This document shows, one piece after another, positions 1-8,875 of a stretch of DNA of 51,798 nucleotides. The stretch is from an uncultured Planctomycetaceae bacterium. GTDB taxonomy: Bacteria > Planctomycetota > Planctomycetia > Pirellulales > Thermoguttaceae. Made by a program: the position numbers and the translations under genes. Below the pieces are notes generated by a model, which was not told the DNA's origin, ran no database searches, and worked only from the letters and a program-made list of their open reading frames with translations. Within the stretch, counting starts at the first letter, position 1; every line of letters starts with the position of its first letter. The stretch covers positions 1-51,798 of the forward strand of contig CAMJTU010000029.1 in assembly GCA_946408825.1 (NCBI GenBank), written 5' to 3'.

Positions 1-2493
1 CCTTTTGTCGACGAAAATGCGAATTTTTCACTACGACTTTGTTCTTATTCGGACGACGCCATCGAACTATCGACCTCTCAGGAAATCATTACCCTTAAGC
101 CGCATGAGAAGAAGGAACTTATCCTTCAGGGGAAATACGGTCAAGCTGGTCCCGAACTCGTATGGAACGCCGCAGAGAAGGGAAGCGACGAGAAATATTG
201 CTTGGTCGCATTCCAGTATGACCCCTGTTATCGCCCTCTCTGTCAACTCGGAAACGCTTTAGAAAGAGCCGAAAGCTCTGCGGATAATCAACTTGACAAG
301 CGGGATTTTGAAAAGAGATTTATTATTCCCGGAACGGTCAATCCTCGTTATATCGATACGAGTCAATATGATTACAGAGACCCCCTTGGAGAGTATGTGG
401 AACTGTGTCGGTATTTTGACGGAATTTCTCCTTCTGAGATAGATCATGATTCATTTAAGGCTCGCGCGGTCAAACTTTGGAAGGAATGGAAGAATTCGCG
501 ATCAGTCGCAGCGTCTCCCATCGGAAAACGTGAACTTTTTTTGAAAATTCGGCTTTTGAAGCGTGAGCTTTTTCTGTCAAATTCAGAGCTTGAACCCGTA
601 GAACACATACTTGCAAATAAACGCAATCCTTTCTGGCCGTCGCACAATTACAGCGATCTTTTTGATTCGTCATGGAATCCAGGCGGATCCGTCGTTTTAA
701 TCGATATTCCATGGCTGAATGGAAGGCTCGCCCCAGAATTTGCAAAAACTTTAAATCTTATCGAAGCTGGAAATGGCGTTATCCGAAATCCATCGTTGAG
801 TTTTGATTCAAAAAAAGTCTTCTATTCTTTTCGCGAAACCCCAAACGACTACTTCAAAATCTATGAATATGAGATTGCAACGGGCAAGAAGAGACTTGTC
901 AGTCCCCCCGGTCCATTTCATGATTTTTGGCCAATTGAATTACCTGACGGTGGATTAGCTTTTATTTCAACTCGTTGTAAGAAAAAATTTATCTGTTGGC
1001 GACCGCAGGCGTTTGTCCTATGGCGAATGAACAAGGACGGGAACGACCTCTCGCCCCTTTCCTACGCTAATCTTTCGGAATTTGCGCCTTCTGTCGCCGA
1101 TACCGGTTCGATTCTTTGGACACGTTCCGAATATGTGGACAAGGGCGCCGATTACGGGCATACGCTGTGGTCAATTCGCCCTGACGGCTCTTCGCCAGAA
1201 CTGGTTTTTGGCAATACAATCAATCTCCCTCAGGGCTATGCCAACGGTCGTCAAGTTCCAGACTCTACCGAAGTTTCTTGCGTATTGATTTCCCACTTTG
1301 GGGATCTCAACGGCCCGATAGCGTTGATTGACACGTCTTTAGGACCGCACGATCCGTCTGCGATTCGTTCAATCACACCTGAAGTTCCTTGGCCAGGTTT
1401 TTGGGCGCGGACGGAAACATTTCGCGAACCCATTCCGATAACTCGCGATATTCTACTCGTCGCTCATGCCGCGTTAGATCGATTCGGACTCTATCTAATC
1501 GACCGCTTTGGCAACCGAGAACTCTTAACTATTGACGACTCTATTGACACGATATGCCCCCAATTGTTTGAAGCGAGGGATACGCCGCCAGTTATAAAGA
1601 GTTCTGTCAACCCGGATTTAGCGATGCAAGGATTGGGACGTTTTTCCGTGACCAACGTTTATCGCGGTCTCGAAGGACAAGTGGAACGCGGCGTCGCTAG
1701 GTATTTAAGGGTTTGCCAGGAAATGCCCACCCCGTTAAAACAACTTGACGACGGTTCGTATCAGTCTGATCATGAACCGTTTATGGAATACTATGCTTCA
1801 CCGGTCGACGTTCTCCAGGGGCCGTTTGGCTGGCCATCATACGTGGCGAAAGGAGTCCTTGGAACGGTAGAAATCGAAGAGGATGGTTCCGTCGACTTTC
1901 TGGCTCCGGCCGAGAAGGTGCTTTACTTTGAACTATTAGACGAAAATTTCAACGAGATTCAAAGAATGAGGTCCGTCGTTCAACTGCGTCCTGGTGAAAG
2001 TCGTTCTTGCATAGGATGTCACGAGAATCGTTTGAGCGTTCCTGACGGAGGGTTGACTCTTGCATCCACTCACGATCCGCAAACATTGCGAGAGCCGCCT
2101 TGGGGCTCCGGTCCGTTTTGGTATGAAAGAGTCGTTCAGCCCATTTTTGACCGTCGGTGCGTTGATTGTCATAACGCGGAGACGGTGAAAAATAACGTAA
2201 AACAGCTCGACCTCACTAGAATTCGCGACGAAAACAAGATTCCCGCGTCCTATCGTTCTCTTGTTCAAAGCGGAGACATTCACTATTTTGATTATACATG
2301 GGGCGCGGGCAAAACCACTAAAGCCGCCCCTTATTCCTTTGGCGTTTCCCAAAGCAGGGTTTGGGAAATCCTTAAAGACAATAACCATCATAATGTTTCA
2401 CTGAAACCAGAGGAGGAACAAGCAATTAAATGTTGGATTGACTTAAACGTTCCTCTTTGGGGGGACTATCAAATGCGTCGAGAACGCGATTAG
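1..2493 (+). CDS. HzsA-like diheme cytochrome-type protein, 5' partial
   Basis: The reading frame is open from the first base of the window, so the gene starts upstream; at least 830 residues are present. A TTG at 202 is an internal codon, not a credible start. The middle part looks like a beta-propeller with aspartate-glycine turns, and the C-terminal third carries two CxxCH heme c motifs, CIGCH (2008-2022) and CVDCH (2158-2172). This layout resembles the hydrazine synthase alpha-subunit family and the large group of related planctomycete cytochrome-domain proteins. Heme attachment implies export across the membrane, although the signal peptide lies outside the window. True hydrazine synthesis is unlikely, because no beta/gamma subunits or anammox genes are nearby. 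A role in extracytoplasmic redox or sugar metabolism is only inference from the downstream rhamnose mutarotase. Confidence 0.75.
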   Translation, partial: PFVDENANFSLRLCSYSDDAIELSTSQEIITLKPHEKKELILQGKYGQAGPELVWNAAEKGSDEKYCLVAFQYDPCYRPLCQLGNALERAESSADNQLDKRDFEKRFIIPGTVNPRYIDTSQYDYRDPLGEYVELCRYFDGISPSEIDHDSFKARAVKLWKEWKNSRSVAASPIGKRELFLKIRLLKRELFLSNSELEPVEHILANKRNPFWPSHNYSDLFDSSWNPGGSVVLIDIPWLNGRLAPEFAKTLNLIEAGNGVIRNPSLSFDSKKVFYSFRETPNDYFKIYEYEIATGKKRLVSPPGPFHDFWPIELPDGGLAFISTRCKKKFICWRPQAFVLWRMNKDGNDLSPLSYANLSEFAPSVADTGSILWTRSEYVDKGADYGHTLWSIRPDGSSPELVFGNTINLPQGYANGRQVPDSTEVSCVLISHFGDLNGPIALIDTSLGPHDPSAIRSITPEVPWPGFWARTETFREPIPITRDILLVAHAALDRFGLYLIDRFGNRELLTIDDSIDTICPQLFEARDTPPVIKSSVNPDLAMQGLGRFSVTNVYRGLEGQVERGVARYLRVCQEMPTPLKQLDDGSYQSDHEPFMEYYASPVDVLQGPFGWPSYVAKGVLGTVEIEEDGSVDFLAPAEKVLYFELLDENFNEIQRMRSVVQLRPGESRSCIGCHENRLSVPDGGLTLASTHDPQTLREPPWGSGPFWYERVVQPIFDRRCVDCHNAETVKNNVKQLDLTRIRDENKIPASYRSLVQSGDIHYFDYTWGAGKTTKAAPYSFGVSQSRVWEILKDNNHHNVSLKPEEEQAIKCWIDLNVPLWGDYQMRRERD

Positions 2494-2590
2494 AGTGCCC
2501 CGCCTACGTGGAACAATAGCCGACGCTTTTTTACCGTATCGACGTTTCTATAATCGTCGAGATTCACAACGTTACAACAAGGAGTTCGAA

Positions 2591-2896
2591 ATGCGAGTAG
2601 CTCAACGATGGATTTTAAAAGACGCTTCACAACGTGAAGAGTATCTCCGCCGTCATCGTGAAATTTGGCCTGAAATGAAGGAACTTCTTAAAAAAGCAGG
2701 ATATCGAAACTATTCGATTTGGCTCTCTGGAACGGATATTTTCGCGTACTACGAGGTTGACGATCCTGACAAGTTGCTTAAGACGCTAGAAGCGAGCGAG
2801 GTTCGCGCACGCTGGGAAAATTATATGCGTCCCCTTATTTACCTCGGTGAAAACGACGTCCCAGAGTCCCTCGAGGAAGCTTTCTGGCTCGAGTAA
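2591..2896 (+). CDS. rhaM: L-rhamnose mutarotase (RhaM/YiiL family)
   Basis: The 101-residue product interconverts alpha and beta anomers of L-rhamnose before the isomerase step. It has the family signatures in order: RRHREIWPEM near residue 20 with the conserved His, NYSIWL in the middle, RWENYM, and a C-terminal EEAFWLE, and it matches the usual length of about 104 residues. I chose the ATG at 2591 because AAGGAG stands 7 nt upstream. An in-frame GTG at 2495 would add 32 residues with no family counterpart. The gene lies 97 nt after the HzsA-like gene and is possibly cotranscribed with it. No rhamnose isomerase or kinase is in the window, so it may serve glycan breakdown by enzymes encoded elsewhere. 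Confidence 0.9.
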   Translation: MRVAQRWILKDASQREEYLRRHREIWPEMKELLKKAGYRNYSIWLSGTDIFAYYEVDDPDKLLKTLEASEVRARWENYMRPLIYLGENDVPESLEEAFWLE

Positions 2897-2948
2897 AAGG
2901 AATAATCAGACTCGGAAAATAAGTTTTCAAAAAATTACTTTTCTCCGC

Positions 2949-2976
2949 TTGACGTCTTTTTAACCTCGTATAGACT
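2949..2976 (+). promoter_or_regulatory. Sigma-70-type promoter for glnN
   Basis: TTGACG (2949-2954), a 16-bp spacer and TAGACT (2971-2976). The predicted start near 2982-2984 places the small AAAGGC hairpin at the very 5' end of the transcript. The spacing equals that of the promoter at 8876-8903. Confidence 0.55.
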
Positions 2977-2984
2977 TAGTGACG

Positions 2985-3004
2985 CTTGGGCAAAGGCGTC
3001 CTAG
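2985..3004 (+). promoter_or_regulatory. ANTAR-type hexaloop hairpin (candidate antiterminator) in the glnN leader
   Basis: Arms CTTGGGC (2985-2991) and GTCCTAG (2998-3004) enclose the hexaloop AAAGGC (2992-2997), with A at loop position 1 and G at position 4. Those two positions are the conserved ones in RNA bound by ANTAR proteins. The stem has one T-T mismatch and one G-U pair. Its 3' arm overlaps the 5' arm of the terminator at 3000-3033, so the two structures exclude each other. The ten bases GCAAAGGCGT recur exactly in the second leader at 8916-8925. No second hairpin (P1) was found here. That the hairpin acts as an antiterminator is inference. Confidence 0.5.
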
Positions 3005-3033
3005 GAATCTTTGAGGTTCCTAGGATTTTTTTT
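3000..3033 (+). terminator. Intrinsic terminator / attenuator in the glnN leader
   Basis: Perfect 8-bp stem CCTAGGAA (3000-3007) / TTCCTAGG (3017-3024) with a 9-nt loop, followed by A and eight T. It lies downstream of the promoter at 2949-2976, so it would stop glnN transcripts after about 50 nt unless the overlapping hairpin forms. It could also simply end rhaM transcripts. Confidence 0.8.
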
Positions 3034-3065
3034 GCCCCAGTTTTTTGAAGATACCGATAAGTATT

Positions 3066-3121
3066 AAAACGAGGCAATGGAGTCTTGGTTTTTAAACCTG
3101 ATTCCATTGCCTCGTTTTTTT
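3066..3121 (+). terminator. Second, very strong terminator hairpin upstream of glnN
   Basis: The 14-bp perfect stem AACGAGGCAATGGA / TCCATTGCCTCGTT extends inward through G-U, T-A and C-G pairs and a GGTT/AACC top, and is followed by an uninterrupted T run. It lies 30 nt before the glnN start. With 3000-3033 it makes two tandem terminators between promoter and gene. Confidence 0.85.
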
Positions 3122-3151
3122 ATGATTTGCCATTTGTTGGAGGAATCGAAG

Positions 3152-5248
3152 ATGAACAGCGTGCCGGAATATTTTGGAAGCATGGTTTTTGACGATCGCG
3201 TGATGAAAGCAACTCTTTCTGACGCTGTTTATCGTTCCCTTAAGAAAACGATTGACGAAGGCGAGGCGTTGCAAACGGACGTCGCAAACGTGGTCGCTGA
3301 CGCAATGAAGGAATGGGCGATTGCTCGCGGCGCCACTCACTTCACTCACTGGTTCCAACCTTTGACGGGAGTTACCGCCGAGAAGCACGATAGTTTTATC
3401 ACCCCCTCTCCAGACGGTCGCGTCATTATGGAATTCTCTGGTAAGGAACTTATCATGGGCGAACCCGACGCGTCGTCCTTTCCCTCCGGGGGGCTTCGCG
3501 CGACGTTTGAAGCGCGTGGCTATACCGCGTGGGATCCAACGTCCTACGCTTTTATTAAAGAAAAAACTCTTTGCATCCCCACGGCTTTCTGTTCGTATGG
3601 AGGGGAAGCGCTCGATAAAAAGACGCCTCTTCTTCGTTCAATGGAATCGCTCAATAAGCAGGCTTTGCGCATCTTGAAACTTTTTGGAGTTAAAGACGTC
3701 AAGTATGTTCGCACTTCTGTAGGGCCTGAACAAGAATATTTCCTCATCGACGAGAAAGTTTTCAATCAGCGTAAAGATCTTGTTCTGACCGGACGCACGC
3801 TTTTTGGAGCGAGACCGCCAAAGGGACAGGAACTTTCCGATCATTATTTTGGTTCGATCAAACCTCGTGTTTCCGCGTATATGTCTGAACTTAACGACGA
3901 ACTTTGGAAACTAGGAATCCTTGCGAAAACCCAACATAACGAAGTCGCGCCCTCGCAACATGAAATTGCGCCCATCTACGCGACGACAAATATTGCGACT
4001 GATCATAACCAATTAACGATGGAAATAATGCAGAAGGTCGCGGCGCGTCATGGCCTTGTCTGCGTCTTGCATGAAAAACCGTTTGCCGCAGTCAACGGTT
4101 CAGGAAAGCACAACAACTGGTCGATGGCGACTGATACCGGCGTCAATCTCCTTACGCCGGGCGACACGCCGTATGAGAACGCGCAGTTTCTCCTTTTCCT
4201 CTGTGCCGTAATTAAAGCGGTTGACGATTACCAAGATCTTTTACGTCTTTCCGTCGCTACGGCGGGGAACGATCATCGTCTCGGCGCTAACGAAGCTCCT
4301 CCGGCCGTCGTTTCGATTTTCCTCGGCGACGAATTAACTGCAATTATGGACGCGATTGTCAACGACGTTCCATACGTGGGCGCCGAAAAAACCGTTATGA
4401 AACTTGGGGCCAGCGTTCTACCGAGGTTCAATCGCGACGCCACGGATCGAAACCGTACGTCTCCCTTTGCCTTTACGGGCAATAAATTTGAGTTCCGTAT
4501 GCTTGGTTCGTCGAACAGCATTGCGTGCGCGAATATCATGCTTAACGCGGCAGTGGCGGAATCTCTTGAAATCTACGCTGACCGTCTCGAAAACGCCGAA
4601 AATTTTGAGACGGCTCTTCACGATATGATTCAAAAGACGTTTCGCGATCACCGTCGCATTATATTTAACGGCAATGGATATGACGACGCGTGGATTAAGG
4701 AAGCGACAGAAAATCGGGGACTTATGAATTTGCGTACGACGGCCGACGCCCTTCCATGCTTGTTGAGCAAGAAGAACGTCGATATGCTGACGCGTCAAGG
4801 TGTTTATTCCGTCGCAGAACTCAAGTCTCGCTATGAAATTACACTTGAAAACTACTGCAAGACGGTCAATATCGAAGGTTTGACCATGGTCGACATGTCG
4901 CGTCGCGATATCTTGCCGGCAATTGAAGCCAACGTTAAAGAGCTTGCCGAAACGTGCCAGGCTAAGACGGCGATTCTTTCGGAATCAGCGTGTCAGTATG
5001 AGCGAGGACGTCTTGGGAAGTTATGCCGTCTTGTCGACGAAATCGACGCCGCGACTTCGACGCTTGAATCTGTTTTGGTTAAATACAAGACTACTGACGA
5101 CGTGACGGCAGCCTCTGTTGTTATCCGCGACGAGGTTCTGCCGGCGATGGCGGAATTGCGGTGCGTATGCGACGAAGCAGAATCGTTTACTGCGGAAAAA
5201 TATTGGCCCTTCCCGACGTATGAGAAGCTGCTCTTTAGCGTTCGCTGA
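3152..5248 (+). CDS. glnN: Glutamine synthetase type III
   Basis: The 698-residue product condenses ammonia and glutamate to glutamine with ATP hydrolysis in the cytoplasm. The N-terminus [15 protein letters not shown], the [11 protein letters not shown] block, the EKHDSF segment, PEQEYFLID with the metal-binding glutamates, [16 protein letters not shown] and the C-terminal Lys/Glu-rich helix are typical of GSIII, and the length fits the family (about 700-730). I chose ATG 3152 because GGAGG stands about 9 nt upstream and family proteins begin just before VPEYFGS; an earlier in-frame start at 3077 lies inside the terminator hairpin. It is the first gene of the nitrogen cluster, and amt follows 21 nt later, so the two are probably cotranscribed. 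The tandem attenuators upstream imply conditional expression, likely under nitrogen limitation (inference). Confidence 0.96.
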   Translation: MNSVPEYFGSMVFDDRVMKATLSDAVYRSLKKTIDEGEALQTDVANVVADAMKEWAIARGATHFTHWFQPLTGVTAEKHDSFITPSPDGRVIMEFSGKELIMGEPDASSFPSGGLRATFEARGYTAWDPTSYAFIKEKTLCIPTAFCSYGGEALDKKTPLLRSMESLNKQALRILKLFGVKDVKYVRTSVGPEQEYFLIDEKVFNQRKDLVLTGRTLFGARPPKGQELSDHYFGSIKPRVSAYMSELNDELWKLGILAKTQHNEVAPSQHEIAPIYATTNIATDHNQLTMEIMQKVAARHGLVCVLHEKPFAAVNGSGKHNNWSMATDTGVNLLTPGDTPYENAQFLLFLCAVIKAVDDYQDLLRLSVATAGNDHRLGANEAPPAVVSIFLGDELTAIMDAIVNDVPYVGAEKTVMKLGASVLPRFNRDATDRNRTSPFAFTGNKFEFRMLGSSNSIACANIMLNAAVAESLEIYADRLENAENFETALHDMIQKTFRDHRRIIFNGNGYDDAWIKEATENRGLMNLRTTADALPCLLSKKNVDMLTRQGVYSVAELKSRYEITLENYCKTVNIEGLTMVDMSRRDILPAIEANVKELAETCQAKTAILSESACQYERGRLGKLCRLVDEIDAATSTLESVLVKYKTTDDVTAASVVIRDEVLPAMAELRCVCDEAESFTAEKYWPFPTYEKLLFSVR

Positions 5249-5272
5249 GGATATTGATGGAGGATATTGATG
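5247..5272 (+). repeat. 13-bp tandem duplication covering the amt ribosome-binding site and start
   Basis: GAGGATATTGATG occurs twice back to back (5247-5259, 5260-5272). Each copy contains a Shine-Dalgarno sequence and an ATG. The first ATG (5257) is out of frame and encodes only seven codons before a TGA at 5278-5280; the second (5270) opens amt. The first copy overlaps the glnN stop. Confidence 0.85.
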
Positions 5273-6997
5273 TCTGTTGAATTTTGGTTTTTGACGGGCG
5301 CCGTACTTGTGTTTTGGATGCAAGCGGGTTTTGCGATGGTAGAGTCCGGTTTTACGCGTTCTAAAAATGCCGGCAATATCATCATGAAGAACCTTGTAGA
5401 CTTCTGTATTGGCACGGTCGCATTTTGTCTCCTAGGTTATTCTCTCATGATGGGAGAGGACACTCTGTGTGGAATGATTGGAATCCCCAATTTCAACCTT
5501 TTTCTTCGTTATAAGGAGTTTATAGCCGGTCAGGAAGAAGGTTTTACAGGCGCTTCGACGTTTGTTTTTAACTTGGTCTTCTGCGCGACAACGGCGACGA
5601 TTGTATCGGGCGGCATGGCTGAACGCATGAAATTTGCCGCTTACTGCCTGTGTTCAGCGGCCCTTTCCCTTTTTATCTATCCGATCGAAGCACATTGGAT
5701 ATGGGGAGGCGGTTGGCTTGCAAAAATTGGGTTTCACGATTATGCCGGGTCGTGCGCCATCCATATGGTTGGAGGAATTGCGGCGCTCATGGGCGCAATT
5801 TTCTTAGGCGCTCGAATCGGAAAATACCGTCGTGACGCTTCGGGGAAAGTGACGAAGGTAAACGCGATTCCGGGTCACTCCATAACTCTTGGAGCGCTCG
5901 GGGTCTTCATTCTGTGGCTTGGTTGGTACGGTTTTAACGGCGCAGCTGCAACGACTCCATCGGAACTTTCGTCGATATTTCTTACCACGACAGTTTCACC
6001 AGCGGTCGCCACGTGTATGACAATGGTTTATACATGGATAAAGAACGGTAAACCCGACGTTTCGATGTGTCTTAACGCTTCGTTGGCGGGACTGGTTGGA
6101 ATAACGGCAGGTTGCGACGCCGTTGATTGCGGCGGCGCTATGGCAATAGGGGCCGTTTCAGGAATTCTTGTCGTATTAGTCGTTGAAATATTGGACGTTA
6201 AATGCCACGTTGACGATCCTGTCGGCGCCGTTGGCGTGCATATGGCCTGCGGCGTTTGGGGAGTCCTAGCAGTTGGATTGTTGGCGAATCCAGACGCCCC
6301 CGCGTCTCTTAATGGTCTTTTCTATACGGGGCGTTTAGAAGTTTTGAAGACGCAGTTTATCGGTTTTGTATCCGTCGCCGCCTACACTGTTCTTTTGACG
6401 TCTGGGGTCTTCTGGTTCATTAAGAAGACGATAGGTCTGCGCGTTTCAGAGGAAGATGAATTACTCGGATTGGATACGACCGAACATGGTTTGCCCTCCG
6501 CTTATCCCGATTTTGCCCCAGCGGTCAATAGGTATGCGTCCTACGCTCTTGATAACGGCGCGTTATTTGTTTCAGGAGACGTTCCTAAAGCGGAAGCTGT
6601 CCCTGTCGTAAGAGTTCCGTCTTTTCCGAAGGAGGGGGAACCTAAGTTTACTAAAATCGAGATTATATGTAAGGAATCGCGATTTGACGCTCTTAAGGAC
6701 GCAATGACCGCGCTTGGAATAACAGGCATGACGGTGTCCCACGTTCTAGGTTGCGGCGTTCAGAGAGGTCGCCCTGAATATTACCGCGGCGTTCAGGTTG
6801 AGACGAATCTTTTGCCAAAGGTTCAAGTCGATATGGTTGTGAGCAAGGTTCCCGTGAGATCAGTGATTGAAACGGCGAAAGCGGTTCTTTATACGGGGCA
6901 TATTGGCGACGGAAAGATTTTTGTTTCCGACGTCGAAAACGTCGTTAAGGTTCGTACTGGCGAAGAGGGGTACGACGCTCTCCAGGACTGCGAATAG
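5270..6997 (+). CDS. amt: Ammonium transporter fused to a C-terminal PII (GlnB-like) domain
   Basis: A 575-residue two-part protein. Residues about 1-400 form the Amt/Rh channel with about 11 membrane segments. They include the twin pore histidines, in GSCAIHMVGGIAALMG and AVGVHMACGVWG, and the MVESGFTRSKNAG signature. After a linker, residues about 459-560 form a PII domain with the T-loop YYRGVQVETN, PKVQVDMVV and IGDGKIFV. The Tyr that is uridylylated in enterobacterial PII (Tyr51) aligns with Val, so modification at that site is not expected; control by 2-oxoglutarate/nucleotide binding directly on the channel is likely. Start ATG 5270 has GGAGG 6 nt upstream; a TTG one codon earlier is less likely. 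The gene is 21 nt after glnN. The family imports ammonium for the synthetases encoded around it. Confidence 0.95.
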   Translation: MSVEFWFLTGAVLVFWMQAGFAMVESGFTRSKNAGNIIMKNLVDFCIGTVAFCLLGYSLMMGEDTLCGMIGIPNFNLFLRYKEFIAGQEEGFTGASTFVFNLVFCATTATIVSGGMAERMKFAAYCLCSAALSLFIYPIEAHWIWGGGWLAKIGFHDYAGSCAIHMVGGIAALMGAIFLGARIGKYRRDASGKVTKVNAIPGHSITLGALGVFILWLGWYGFNGAAATTPSELSSIFLTTTVSPAVATCMTMVYTWIKNGKPDVSMCLNASLAGLVGITAGCDAVDCGGAMAIGAVSGILVVLVVEILDVKCHVDDPVGAVGVHMACGVWGVLAVGLLANPDAPASLNGLFYTGRLEVLKTQFIGFVSVAAYTVLLTSGVFWFIKKTIGLRVSEEDELLGLDTTEHGLPSAYPDFAPAVNRYASYALDNGALFVSGDVPKAEAVPVVRVPSFPKEGEPKFTKIEIICKESRFDALKDAMTALGITGMTVSHVLGCGVQRGRPEYYRGVQVETNLLPKVQVDMVVSKVPVRSVIETAKAVLYTGHIGDGKIFVSDVENVVKVRTGEEGYDALQDCE

Positions 6998-7056
6998 AAG
7001 TCGCCAGATTCGATGAATCTACTGGATTACTTCCGGTTCTTCACGTCGAGTTTAAG

Positions 7057-7095
7057 TTCTTGAACTTCGAGATTCTCTCTTATAAAGTTCAAGAA
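7057..7095 (+). promoter_or_regulatory. 11-bp inverted repeat in the asnB leader
   Basis: TTCTTGAACTT (7057-7067) and its exact complement AAGTTCAAGAA (7085-7095) are separated by 17 nt, with no T run after. It could be an RNA stem or an operator between amt and asnB. A shorter hairpin, AGATTC-GAT-GAATCT, lies at 7006-7020. No ANTAR-type loop was seen in this 220-nt spacer. Confidence 0.45.
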
Positions 7096-7217
7096 GTCTC
7101 ACAATCTGAGTGAAACTCGATGAATGTTTTTAACGCTTTATATACAGTTTTTGCAAGATGTTAGTGCCATTTCGGAATAACGACGTTGTCTAAAGAGATT
7201 AAAAATGAGGACGTATC

Positions 7218-8795
7218 ATGTGTTCGATAATGGGATATTGCGACGCTAGGGTTCGTTTGTCAGTTTTCGAAAAAGGATTTAGAGAGACGATTTCTCGAGG
7301 TCCTGACGAAAGTAGTATTGTTAATACAGGAAATGGACTTCTTGGTTTTCACCGTCTTGCGATCATGGGATTAACCCACGACGGTATGCAACCTTTTCAG
7401 CTTGACGATAGTTGGATTGTTTGCAACGGAGAGATATACGGTTTTGAAAAGATTAAGTCGGAACTATCCGCTAAATATCAGTTTAAAAGCGAATCTGACT
7501 GCGAAATATTGTTGCCGATGTATCGCGAGTACGGCGTCGATATGTTTAGAATGCTTGACGCCGAATTTGCCCTTATCCTATACGATGGACGGACAAACGA
7601 ATACGTTGCAGCCAGAGATCCCATAGGAATTCGACCGCTCTATTACGGCTATGACAATCAGGGCGTTATTGTCTTTGCAAGCGAAGCGAAAAATCTTACG
7701 TCAATTTGCTCAAATATTCGTCCCTTTCCTCCCGGTCACTACTATAAGAACGGCAACTTCATCTGTTATCGTGATATTGTTAAGGTTGAAAACGTTTGTT
7801 TCGACGGGATTGACGAAGTATGTCAAAATATTCGCGAGAAACTCATTCAAGGCGTGAAGAAGCGACTCGTGTCTGATTCCAAAATTGGTTTTCTTCTTTC
7901 CGGAGGTCTTGATTCTTCCCTTGTGTGTTCCATTGCTCAAAAGAGTCTGTCTGATCCAATCAAAACGTTCGCGATAGGCATGCGCAAAGACGCTATCGAT
8001 CTCAAATATGCGCGACAAGTAGCGGACTATATAGGAAGCGACCACATTGAAGTCTTTATGACGGAGGAAGAAGTCGTCGCTTCGCTTGAGGAGGTTGTCC
8101 GTCTCTTAGGGACTTTTGATATTACAACAATTAGGGCGAGCATGGGAATGTATCTACTCTGTAAGTGGATTCACGAGAATACGGATATTCGCGTCATCCT
8201 AACAGGCGAAGTATCCGACGAACTTTTCGGATATAAGTACACAGATTTTGCGCCATCCGCCCAAGCGTTTCAGGAGGAATCTCAAAAGCGTGTGCGCGAA
8301 CTACACATGTATGACGTTCTACGGGCTGATCGATGCATTTCCGTTAATTCTCTGGAAGCTCGCGTTCCTTTCGGCGACTTGGATTTTGTTCGGTATGTAA
8401 TGTCGATTGATCCAGAGAAAAAACTTAACAAGTACGGTAAGGGAAAATATTTACTGCGCCGAGCGTTTGAAGGAAATTATTTACCCCACGACCTTCTTTA
8501 TCGAGAAAAGGCCGCTTTTTCAGACGCAGTTGGACATTCTATGGCGGATCGCCTTAAGGAATATGCCAATAGTCTTTATACTGACGCCGAATTTGAGCAA
8601 AGGTGTCTCAAATATGAGCACGCGACGCCGTTTACGAAGGAATCGTTGCTGTATCGTGAGCTCTTCGAAAAATACTATCCGGGACAGGGCGAGATGGTCG
8701 TTGATTTTTGGATGCCAAACAAGACGTGGAAAGGGTGCGACGTAAACGATCCTTCGGCGCGAGTCCTTTCGAACTACGGCGCAAGTGGAGTATGA
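7218..8795 (+). CDS. asnB: Asparagine synthetase, glutamine-hydrolysing
   Basis: The 525-residue product transfers the glutamine amide to aspartate with ATP use. The N-terminal class II glutaminase starts MCSIMGY, so Cys2 is the nucleophile after Met removal. It continues through RGPDESS, GFHRLAIMG and CNGEIYGFEKIK. The synthetase half has the PP-loop SGGLDSS near residues 228-234, TGEVSDELFGY and SLEARVPFGDLDFV. Length is close to E. coli AsnB (554). ATG 7218 has GAGGA about 8 nt upstream. It lies between amt and the glutamate synthase genes, which supports a role in distributing glutamine nitrogen. The 220-nt leader with inverted repeats suggests separate control. Confidence 0.93.
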   Translation: MCSIMGYCDARVRLSVFEKGFRETISRGPDESSIVNTGNGLLGFHRLAIMGLTHDGMQPFQLDDSWIVCNGEIYGFEKIKSELSAKYQFKSESDCEILLPMYREYGVDMFRMLDAEFALILYDGRTNEYVAARDPIGIRPLYYGYDNQGVIVFASEAKNLTSICSNIRPFPPGHYYKNGNFICYRDIVKVENVCFDGIDEVCQNIREKLIQGVKKRLVSDSKIGFLLSGGLDSSLVCSIAQKSLSDPIKTFAIGMRKDAIDLKYARQVADYIGSDHIEVFMTEEEVVASLEEVVRLLGTFDITTIRASMGMYLLCKWIHENTDIRVILTGEVSDELFGYKYTDFAPSAQAFQEESQKRVRELHMYDVLRADRCISVNSLEARVPFGDLDFVRYVMSIDPEKKLNKYGKGKYLLRRAFEGNYLPHDLLYREKAAFSDAVGHSMADRLKEYANSLYTDAEFEQRCLKYEHATPFTKESLLYRELFEKYYPGQGEMVVDFWMPNKTWKGCDVNDPSARVLSNYGASGV

Positions 8796-8875
8796 TTTAA
8801 GTTGTAGTTTAAGCCGCGCAAATCACTGAATTCTCAACGTCACTGGGAATTTTCTCCTTTTTGGGCGTGGCAGAG

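Noticed and set aside
1..2493. Anammox hydrazine synthase
   Set aside because: Only an alpha-like chain is present; no beta/gamma subunit, hydrazine dehydrogenase or other anammox gene is in the window, and the relatives of this family are widespread.
2977..3033. Glutamine-type or other metabolite riboswitch in the glnN and glutamate synthase leaders
   Set aside because: The leaders are too short before the terminator for a known aptamer and share only the hexaloop hairpin; an ANTAR target fits better.
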